Under the pieces are notes generated by a model. That model was not told the DNA's origin, searched no databases, and saw nothing but the letters and a program-made list of their open reading frames with translations. Source: Amycolatopsis sp. CA-126428 (GTDB lineage: Bacteria; Actinomycetota; Actinomycetes; Mycobacteriales; Pseudonocardiaceae). From it: a stretch of DNA of 48,310 bases. Made by a program: the position numbers and the translations under genes. Shown here one piece after another: positions 42,196 through 48,310 of the stretch. Every line of letters begins with the position of its first letter. The stretch's first letter is position 1. The DNA is taken from positions 1 to 48,310 of the forward strand of contig NZ_PPHF01000042.1 in assembly GCF_002904335.1 (NCBI RefSeq). The letters are read 5' to 3'.

Positions 42196-42810
42196 CTAGG
42201 AAGTCAGCAGCGCCTGCAGCGCGTTCGCTGCGGTGGCGACGACGGAATCGAAGCTTGCGTCGGCGACGGTCGGTACGCGAACGACGCTTCGAGCGACGAT
42301 GATGCCGACGAGCATGGCCGACGCGACGCCTACCCGCAGTCGCGTCTGCTGGTCGTCGCGCAGCCGGCCGGCGGCGCCGATCAGCAGCCGGGCTTCGATG
42401 AAGTCACGGAGCTGCGCTGCTGCTCGCTCGTGGGCGATTGCGCCGCGCAGCATCGCCAGGAGCGGCTCGGATGCGTGCGGGTCGTTCTCGAACACATCGA
42501 GGAACGTGTGCGCCACGCGCCTCCCGATATCGTCTTGAGGGCCGCTCCATACATCAGTCATGCGCGCGAGCGCCGCGGGCGGCACCGACATGACGGTGCC
42601 GAAAAGCTCGTCCTTCGATTTGAAGAATTGCATGACCAAGGCCGCGTCGACTCCAGCGTCCGCGGCAATTTTACGGATCGTCGCGCCGGCGAAACCATCG
42701 GAGGCGAAGCGGGCTCGCGCCGCGTCGAGGATGAGTTGCCTCGTGTCATTCTGACCTGGTCGGCGACCGCGCCGTGCGCGCGCTGCGGCGCTGCCCTCAG
42801 TTGACGACAT
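42196..42810 (-). CDS. TetR/AcrR family regulator, divergent from CocE hydrolase
   Basis: The product is about 204 residues with an N-terminal helix-turn-helix (TRQLILDAARARFASDGFAGATIRKIAADAG, then VDAALVMQFFKSKDELFGTV) and a helical C-terminal domain. An Arg-rich N-terminal tail (ARARRGRRPGQND) precedes it. ATG 42810 lies about 6 nt from a CATTGT -10, so the mRNA is probably leaderless. It is divergent from the CocE gene at 43191, whose promoter overlaps a perfect palindrome, the most likely target. Confidence 0.9.
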   Translation of the reverse strand: MSSTEGSAAARARRGRRPGQNDTRQLILDAARARFASDGFAGATIRKIAADAGVDAALVMQFFKSKDELFGTVMSVPPAALARMTDVWSGPQDDIGRRVAHTFLDVFENDPHASEPLLAMLRGAIAHERAAAQLRDFIEARLLIGAAGRLRDDQQTRLRVGVASAMLVGIIVARSVVRVPTVADASFDSVVATAANALQALLTS

Positions 42811-42816
42811 GTCCTC

Positions 42817-42846
42817 ACAATGGAAGGTTCTCCAGGCAGTTGTCAA
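42817..42846 (-). promoter_or_regulatory. Promoter of the TetR gene
   Basis: On the minus strand TTGACA (42846-42841) and CATTGT (42822-42817) are 18 nt apart; the predicted transcription start coincides with the ATG at 42810, giving a leaderless transcript. Confidence 0.5.
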
Positions 42847-43068
42847 CGGCCGCGGATATCGCAGTGGCGTTGTCCTCGTCGTACGTCACGCGTCCCCTGT
42901 CGCGCCGCCGGAGGGGTTGCGAGCGCGTGCCGTGGGCCGCCGATGAGGTCGGCCGCATCGATCGGGTGATCTTCGCTGTCTGCGCTATCGATCGACGGCG
43001 CTGGGTGTCGACGATGAGATTGTCGGGCGCCTTGGCTGCAGTGACGCTGCTGGCTCACCCTATCGAAG

Positions 43069-43111
43069 GATATCAACACCTGTTGATATCTGGTCGCCGC
43101 GAAGGTACGTT
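43069..43111 (+). promoter_or_regulatory. Perfect palindrome overlapping the promoter of the third CocE gene
   Basis: GATATCAACA (43069-43078) and TGTTGATATC (43081-43090) are perfect 10-nt arms with a CC centre. The right arm contains TTGATA (43083-43088), which with TACGTT (43106-43111) after 17 nt forms a good promoter. The operator thus lies over the -35, the classical position for TetR repression. Nothing else was identified in the 380 nt between the two divergent genes. Confidence 0.7.
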
Positions 43112-43190
43112 GCGGACAAGCGGCGACGTCGTGGTCGTCGTCGATCCGACACGGCGCCGGTCATCAGACGAAGAGACAGAGGAGCCCGCC

Positions 43191-44933
43191 TTGAGCGATG
43201 ACCAGAAGATCTACATGCCATCGCAGCCGCTGGAAGCCGGCAACGACCGGTACGGTCTGCTGAGCGATTTCGAGCCCGGAACGCGAACTCTGGAAACCGG
43301 TTTCCAAATCGCGCCACCATTTCGGCCGTTGCCGGTCGACGTCGTGCTCGAAAAGGACATCGCTGTCACCTTGCGAGACGGTGTGACGACCTACGTCGAC
43401 GTGCTGCGCCCTGCGGGAACGGAGAAAGTGCCGGTCATCGTGGCGTTCAGCCCGTACGGCAAAGGCCAGGGAACATCGCCCAGCGTGATGGGCGTATTTG
43501 GGCTGGTCGGCCTGGACAACGGCATCGTGTCGGGCCTGGCGAAGTTCGAGGGTCCGGATCCGGCGTACTGGTGCGCGCACGGATACGCGATCTGCAACCC
43601 CGACATCCGTGGCGTCGCCAACTGCGAAGGCGACAGCGTGCTGTGGGACCGCCAGGAAGGCCGGGACTGCCATGACTTGGTCGAGTGGCTGGCCGCCCAG
43701 GAGTGGTGTTCGGGCAAAGTCGCGATGAGCGGGACGTCCTACCTCGCGGTCTCGCAGTGGTTCACCGCAGCCGAACAACCACCGCATCTCGCCGCGATCA
43801 ACCCCTGGGAAGGCGTCAGCGATGTCTACCGCGACCTGGTGATGCGCGGCGGCATGCCCGACACCGGCTTCGCGCGGCAGCTGCGGGACTACAGCTACTG
43901 GGGCAAGGGCCGCAAAGAAGACATCCTCGCCGAAGCCGAGCGCTATCCGCTGATGACCGAGCTGTGGGAGAACAAGATCCCGCAGCTCGACCAGATCACC
44001 GTGCCGGCGTACGTGGTGGCCAGCTACTCCAACACGCTGCACACCGCCGGAACGTTCCGCGCCTGGCGCCGGATCGGCTCCGAGGAGAAGTGGCTGCGCA
44101 TCCACAACGGCCAGGAGTGGCCCGACTACTACGACGAGGCGAACCGGGAAGATCTGCGCCGGTTCTTCGACCACTACCTCAAGGGCGAGGACAACGGGTG
44201 GGAGCAGACCCCACGCGTGCGCTACTCGCTGCTTGACCTCGAAGGCGGCGACCAGGTCAACATCGCGGCAGACGAGTTCCCGCCGAACGACGTCACTCTG
44301 ACGAAGTACTACCTTGACGGCCGGTCCCGCGTCCTGACCACCACGGCGCCGAGCGACGAAGCGACGGCGAGCTACGACGTCGCCGCCAACCCGGACCTGG
44401 TGTCGTTCGTCACCCGATTTGACCGGGAGACGGTGCTGGTCGGGTACCCCAAAGCGCACCTGTGGGTCGAGGCGGCAGGTGCGGACGACATGGACTTGTT
44501 CGTCCTCGTCCAGAAACTCGACGCGTACGGCACGCCGCTGCAGCAGTTCACGGTGCCCAACCAAACCGCCATGGCGCACGACCTGACCGAGCGAGGTGCC
44601 TCGATCCTGCGCTACAAGGGATCCGACGGCCGCCTGCGCGTCTCCCTGCGCCACTTGGACGAAACACTGTCGACGGACGCCGTGCCGGTGCACAGCTTCG
44701 ACCGAGTCGAAAAGCTCAGCCCAGGCGAGATCGCGGAAATCGAGATCGACCTGCTACCGGTCGGCCTCGAGTTTCACCCTGGTGAACAGCTGCGCTTCGT
44801 CATCAGCGGGCGGCCGCTGATCGGGCCGATGATGCCCAGGCTCGTCGAGTACGTTCCTGCCAACAACGGACAACACGTCGTCCACACTGGCGGCGATCAT
44901 GCGTCTTACCTGCAACTGCCCGTGTGGGCGTGA
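43191..44933 (+). CDS. CocE/NonD-type hydrolase without the extra N-terminal domain
   Basis: The product is about 580 residues, normal for CocE/S15 family esterases. It has IAVTLRDGVTTYVDVLRPAG, GYAICNPDIRGVANCEGD, nucleophile elbow AMSGTSYLAV with Ser183, and the C-terminal jelly roll with AAGADDMDLFVLVQKLD. Where many homologues have the catalytic Asp, this one reads VVASYSNTLHTAG; the His may be that in RIHNGQEWPDYY. TTG 43191 is taken as the start because GAGGAG lies six nt upstream and homology begins there; the open frame extends further up without support. Likely a single-gene unit under the divergent TetR. Confidence 0.85.
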   Translation: MSDDQKIYMPSQPLEAGNDRYGLLSDFEPGTRTLETGFQIAPPFRPLPVDVVLEKDIAVTLRDGVTTYVDVLRPAGTEKVPVIVAFSPYGKGQGTSPSVMGVFGLVGLDNGIVSGLAKFEGPDPAYWCAHGYAICNPDIRGVANCEGDSVLWDRQEGRDCHDLVEWLAAQEWCSGKVAMSGTSYLAVSQWFTAAEQPPHLAAINPWEGVSDVYRDLVMRGGMPDTGFARQLRDYSYWGKGRKEDILAEAERYPLMTELWENKIPQLDQITVPAYVVASYSNTLHTAGTFRAWRRIGSEEKWLRIHNGQEWPDYYDEANREDLRRFFDHYLKGEDNGWEQTPRVRYSLLDLEGGDQVNIAADEFPPNDVTLTKYYLDGRSRVLTTTAPSDEATASYDVAANPDLVSFVTRFDRETVLVGYPKAHLWVEAAGADDMDLFVLVQKLDAYGTPLQQFTVPNQTAMAHDLTERGASILRYKGSDGRLRVSLRHLDETLSTDAVPVHSFDRVEKLSPGEIAEIEIDLLPVGLEFHPGEQLRFVISGRPLIGPMMPRLVEYVPANNGQHVVHTGGDHASYLQLPVWA

Positions 44934-45353
44934 CGGCCAGGCTTCACGGCCGCCGTGGTTGAGGCGGCTTCACGACACCGCCTCAACCACCATGCCGGAA
45001 AGCAAGGATGGCCGCAATGCTGCGCAGTCGCGTCCAGCCTTGCGTTGCGGCACGCGGAAAGGGGCGCCGGCGTCGTGCCGATTGAGTCGAAGCCGGTGAA
45101 AGACGAGCGTGGTACGTTCCGAGATCATCTGAGGTGACATGCGCGCATCACCACTTGTCGGTTTATCTGCACCTCGGCTGACCTGCCGCGCGGGGGGTGT
45201 CACTTGCGAACCCGATGGTGAGGAGCCTTCGGCGGATCGCTGGCTGCCTTGGGCTGAGCAGCACCGTGTGCACGCCGTCGGGGCGATCGTCACCAGCAGA
45301 TAGCACGCGCAATACGCTTCCTGCCGGTCGGGTGGGGTGGAACGGGAGGCACG
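44934..45353. other. Intergenic region between the CocE and methyltransferase genes
   Basis: Apart from the terminator at 44955-44990 no gene is supported. Around 45128-45150 there is a GC-rich palindrome with core ATGCGCGCAT flanked by GGTGAC and CACCAC, possibly a regulator site for the methyltransferase gene, but without a matching promoter. Confidence 0.4.
44955..44990 (+). terminator. Hairpin terminator after the third CocE gene
   Basis: GTGGTTGAGGCGG (44955-44967) pairs perfectly with CCGCCTCAACCAC (44978-44990), a 13-bp stem with a 10-nt loop, 22 nt after the stop codon. Confidence 0.8.
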
Positions 45354-46130
45354 ATGGGTTCCAAGTTCGCGGTCGGCGAGGAACAATGGCGGGCTCGACT
45401 GGGGACTCTCCGGCAGGTGGTTCGGCAGGAGCTCGTCGCCAGGCAGTTGACGAGCCATCTCCCGGACTCCCGCCCCTTGGAGGTTCTGGATGTGGGATGC
45501 GGCCAGGGAACCCAGGCCCTGCGCTTGGCGCGGCAGGGACATCACGTCACCGGCCTCGACTCCTCGCCCACGCTCCTGGGGGACCTTCAACGGGTGTTGG
45601 AGGACGAACGGGCCGAGGTCAGGGCGCGGGTGCGGACCGTCGAGCACGACGCCCGCGACCTGGCCGCGTTGTTCGAGCCGGGCCGCTTCGACGTGGTGCT
45701 GTGCCACGGTGTCCTGATGTACTTTCCCGACCCGGAGCCTCTGCTGGCGGACCTGGGGAGGCTGGTGATGAGGGACGGCATCCTCTCCCTGCTCGTCCGC
45801 AACGGCGACGGGTTGGCGATGCGCCCAGGTCTGGCCGGCGACTGGACGACTGCGTCGCAGGCGTTCGACGAGCTGTCGTATGACAACCGGATCGGCGTGT
45901 CCGCCCGCGCTGACCGCTTCGACGCCTTGGCCTCGTCGCTCTCCGACGGGGGAATGAGGGTGCGTGCGTGGTACGGCGTCCGGGTGTTCACCGACGCAGC
46001 CCCGGCTGAGGCCACATTCCCAGACGAACAGGAACTCCTCGCGTTGCTGGCGTGCGAGGAACGGGCCGGGGCCACCGATCCATATCGCCGTGTGGCTTCC
46101 TTGACACACGTGATCGCCGAGCCCGCCTAG
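45354..46130 (+). CDS. Class I SAM-dependent methyltransferase
   Basis: The 258-residue product has the class I methyltransferase fold: VLDVGCGQGTQALRLA (motif I), the acidic end of strand 2 in VTGLDSS, VEHDARDL, and FDVVLCHGVLMYFPDP (motif IV/post-I). Wording around EVLDVGCGQGTQ and HGVLMYFPDPEPLL resembles SmtA/CmoM-like enzymes, but the substrate cannot be named. GGGAGG lies before the ATG. It stands alone after a terminated gene and before the decayed TetR gene. Confidence 0.9.
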   Translation: MGSKFAVGEEQWRARLGTLRQVVRQELVARQLTSHLPDSRPLEVLDVGCGQGTQALRLARQGHHVTGLDSSPTLLGDLQRVLEDERAEVRARVRTVEHDARDLAALFEPGRFDVVLCHGVLMYFPDPEPLLADLGRLVMRDGILSLLVRNGDGLAMRPGLAGDWTTASQAFDELSYDNRIGVSARADRFDALASSLSDGGMRVRAWYGVRVFTDAAPAEATFPDEQELLALLACEERAGATDPYRRVASLTHVIAEPA

Positions 46131-46317
46131 CGTTTCCAAGGTCATGATCGGTCCTCCGTCCGCGCGGCCGATGGCAAACCGAGGTCGACGGCTGGTCTCC
46201 ACAGCCGACGCTGGGTGTCCTCGCGCCCCGCAGACTTCAGACCCGGCCGTACTCACCTCGGGCCTGGCGACCTGCTGCGGCCCGTTTAGAGCGTCACCGG
46301 CCACGCAAAGAGAACAT

Positions 46318-46935
46318 CCGGCCCGAGATCGCCGCCGCGTCGGCCGGGAGCTCGGGCGCGCTGGTCCATGACGTGATGTACCTGGCGGCAGGCGGCGTGA
46401 CGGTGCTGCTGGACCTGGCGAACGAGTTCGAGTCGAAGGGGCCGACCTCCTGGACTCGCTGCTCGGCGAGGTCGACCTGAGCGACCGGGACGGCGGTGAG
46501 GACTGGCGCGAGCAGCTCCGCGCCGTCATGGCGTCGTGCACTCAGGTGCTGTTCGAGCACCCGCCGATGGCGCGAGCCGCGCTCGTCGGCCGCCCGAGCG
46601 GAGAGAACTACCTGCGTCTGGTGGAGCGCATCCTCGATCTCCTGGTGTGCAGTGGTGCCGGTCGCGAGCAGGTCGCGCGGGGAGCGAACAAGCTGCTGCA
46701 GGATGCGCCCGCCACCGCTGCCGAGCGTGCGACGCGGGCGCACGACCCCGCCGCCGGGAAGGACTGGGACGCCACTGTGCGTGTGCTGGACGCCGTGGAC
46801 GTGAGTACGCATCCGGCGATCGCCGTGCACGTGCCCGCGCTGATCGGCGGCTCGGTGCCGGACCGGATCCGCTGGAGCTTCGACGTCCTCATCAACGGCA
46901 TCACCCACACGCCCGTCCTGGGCGCAGCGGACTGA
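46318..46935 (+). pseudogene. Decayed TetR-family regulator
   Basis: From about 46453 an open frame encodes a TetR-like ligand domain: LLDSLLGEVDLSDRDGG, LRAVMASCTQVLFEHPPMARAAL, ENYLRLVERILDLLV and a final VPDRIRWSFDVLINGI. The DNA-binding part would have to precede it; in another frame DVMYLAAGGVTV and NEFESKG appear, degenerate relatives of a helix-turn-helix, joined by a frameshift near 46440. An ATG at 46528 could express only the ligand domain. Next to it are two operator-like palindromes and a monooxygenase, the usual regulator-target pair. Confidence 0.6.
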
Positions 46936-47001
46936 CTGATAGGCGGATTCAGCCTGCTTTGAAGCTGAATGTGACGTAGGGCGATGAGGGTTGCCTCACA
47001 G

Positions 47002-47035
47002 CGAACTTGTTCGCGGCGAACATGTTCGTTACGGT
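47002..47035 (+). promoter_or_regulatory. Tandem palindromes and promoter before the FAD monooxygenase gene
   Basis: CGAACTTGTTCG (47002-47013, one mismatch to symmetry) and CGAACATGTTCG (47017-47028, perfect) are 15 nt apart. TTGTTC (47008-47013) and TACGGT (47030-47035) with 16-nt spacing could be the promoter, so both palindromes would cover it. Twelve-nt CGAAC-type palindromes are typical for TetR-regulated flavoprotein genes. Confidence 0.6.
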
Positions 47036-47111
47036 GTGGTTGTCGAGGTCGCCGATTGCGCTCAGGCGGGCCCGGCGAACAGACGTCTTCCCCACGGATT
47101 TCGGAGGTCCC

Positions 47112-48251
47112 ATGAGCACTCACTTCCCCATCGCGATCATCGGCGGAGGTCTCGGCGGTCTGACCGCTGCCCGCGTCCTGCACGCCAACGGCATCGAACC
47201 GGTGCTCTTCGAGCTGGAGGCGTCGGCGGCGGCCCGCACCCAGGGAGGGATGCTGGACATCCATGAGGAGAACGGGCAGAAGGCTCTGCACGCCGCCGGT
47301 CTGTACGACGACTTCTTGAAGATCGTCCACGAGGGTGGCCAGGCCATGCGCCTGCTGGGGCCCGACGGCACGGTGTACGTGGCCGAGGAGGACGACGGCA
47401 CTGGCGGGCGGCCGGAAGTGGACCGCGGCGACCTGCGCGACCTGCTGCTGAACTCCCTGCCCGACGGCGCGATCCACTGGGGCCGGAAGGTCACCGGCGC
47501 GCGGGGGCTGGGCGAGGGGCGCCACGAGGTGACCTTCGCCGACGGCTCCACCATCACCACCGATCTGCTGATCGGCGCGGACGGCGCCTGGTCGCGGATC
47601 CGGTCGCTGGTCTCGGCCGCCAAGCCCGCCTACACCGGCATCTCCTTCGCCGAGACCGACCTGTTCGACGCCGACACCCGCCACCCCCGCAGCGCCGCGA
47701 TCATTGGCGGCGGGTTCTTCATGGCGCTGGGAAACGAACGTGGCATGCTCGCGCACCGGGAAACCGACGGCAGCCTGCACATCTACACGGCCCTCAAGAC
47801 AGACGAAGGGTGGCTGGACACGGTCGAGTTCACCGACCCGGCCGCCGCCAAGGCCGCGGTTCTGGCCCACTTCGCCGACTGGGACGAGGGCCTGCGGGGC
47901 CTGGTCGACGACGCGGACACGATCACCCCGCGCCGAATTCACGCCCTGCCCGTCGGGCACCGCTGGGACCGCGTCCCGGGCGTGACGCTGCTCGGTGACG
48001 CCGCCCACGTCATGTCCCCGTTCGCAGGGGAAGGCGCCAACCTCGCCATGCTCGACGGCGCGGAACTCGCCCTGGCCATCGCCGCCCATCCGGGCGACAC
48101 CGAGGCGGCCCTGGCCGCGTACGAGCAGGCGCTGTTCCCGCGCAGTGAGGCGTCCGCCGCCGAGAACGTGGCCCACATGGACACCATGTTCGGCCGGCGA
48201 GGCCTGGAGCAGACGGCCGAGTTCTTCACTTCCGGCCGGGCAGCCCACTGA
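47112..48251 (+). CDS. FAD-dependent monooxygenase, TetX/PHBH-like
   Basis: The product is about 379 residues, in the range of TetX-type class A flavoprotein monooxygenases. The first FAD motif is IAIIGGGLGGLTAARVL (GGGLGG at 11-16), followed by LDIHEENGQKALHAAGLYDDF, then DLLIGADGAWSRIR and the ribityl-binding GDAAHVMSPFAGEGANLAMLDGA. ATG 47112 is chosen for GGAGG four nt upstream. It lacks the thioredoxin-like end of the MhpA-type enzyme at 10571. Substrates of relatives include tetracyclines and other aromatics; here none is implied. Confidence 0.93.
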   Translation: MSTHFPIAIIGGGLGGLTAARVLHANGIEPVLFELEASAAARTQGGMLDIHEENGQKALHAAGLYDDFLKIVHEGGQAMRLLGPDGTVYVAEEDDGTGGRPEVDRGDLRDLLLNSLPDGAIHWGRKVTGARGLGEGRHEVTFADGSTITTDLLIGADGAWSRIRSLVSAAKPAYTGISFAETDLFDADTRHPRSAAIIGGGFFMALGNERGMLAHRETDGSLHIYTALKTDEGWLDTVEFTDPAAAKAAVLAHFADWDEGLRGLVDDADTITPRRIHALPVGHRWDRVPGVTLLGDAAHVMSPFAGEGANLAMLDGAELALAIAAHPGDTEAALAAYEQALFPRSEASAAENVAHMDTMFGRRGLEQTAEFFTSGRAAH

Positions 48252-48298
48252 GCTCGGCCCCGACGATCACCGCGCCCGCCGCCATCGAACGCGCATCC

Positions 48299-48310
48299 AG
48301 GAGGAACCCA
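48299..48310 (+). promoter_or_regulatory. Ribosome binding site of a gene beyond the window
   Basis: AGGAGGA at 48299-48305 is followed by five nt to the window end, so a start codon is expected at about 48311-48314. The monooxygenase gene ends 48 nt upstream, so the two are likely co-transcribed. Confidence 0.55.

Noticed and set aside
42774..43190. Upstream extension of the third CocE gene (about 139 more codons)
   Set aside because: The extension runs over the TetR gene start, the palindrome and the promoter; homology and a GAGGAG site begin at TTG 43191.
44970..46541. 523-codon minus-strand frame
   Set aside because: It overlaps the clear methyltransferase gene and a terminator hairpin; the sequence is low-complexity and Ser/Arg-rich.

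Overview
The window is GC-rich, with long same-strand gene trains, GTGA/ATGA stop-start overlaps, GTG and TTG starts, and several P450, TetR and CocE-type genes. It reads as a chromosomal accessory region of an actinomycete, plausibly Pseudonocardiaceae or a relative; genus cannot be fixed from sequence alone. No rRNA, tRNA or CRISPR array was seen.

Region 1 (1-18479) is a catabolic locus. A minus-strand operon (8122 down to 730) encodes a CocE-type hydrolase with an extra N-terminal domain, an acyl-CoA-dehydrogenase-fold flavin monooxygenase, a flavin reductase fused to an IclR-type effector domain, a class III CoA-transferase and a DUF3500 protein. A quinone oxidoreductase (8403-9437) is divergent from it. 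A FadR-type GntR regulator (9554-10336) is divergent from a plus-strand operon (10571-18431): MhpA-like aromatic hydroxylase, cupin, fumarylacetoacetate-hydrolase-family enzyme, two SnoaL-like proteins, a second CocE hydrolase and a second flavin monooxygenase, closed by a 15-bp-stem terminator. Two near-identical 18-nt sites, each just downstream of a TTGACA promoter, probably tie both operons to the GntR regulator. The logic fits ester hydrolysis, hydroxylation and C-C bond cleavage of an aromatic or polyketide-like compound. The substrate is unknown and no classical ring-cleaving dioxygenase is visible.

Region 2 (18516-40631) is a biosynthetic cluster: TetR regulator, P450, SDR, then a 2263-residue synthase (two nitronate-monooxygenase-like barrels, KS, AT, ACP, KR) and a 925-residue partner (AT, dehydratase, PPTase-like end), a free ACP, an alpha/beta hydrolase, a glycosyltransferase and a DrrAB-like ABC exporter. 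The set resembles PUFA-synthase or enediyne-PKS architecture split over two proteins, with glycosylation and export, but lacks an enediyne cassette. After an interruption (IS5-type transposase remnant, small ORF plus membrane-anchored ECF sigma factor, Tn3-type transposase remnant) come a second P450 that is a close paralogue of the first, with the same palindromic promoter, and a third P450.

Region 3 (40632-48310) is looser: a small secreted protein, a TetR regulator divergent from a third CocE hydrolase with a perfect 10-bp-arm palindrome over its promoter, a methyltransferase, a decayed TetR gene, and an intact TetX-like FAD monooxygenase with two tandem operator-like palindromes. The window ends at a ribosome binding site for a gene lying just outside.
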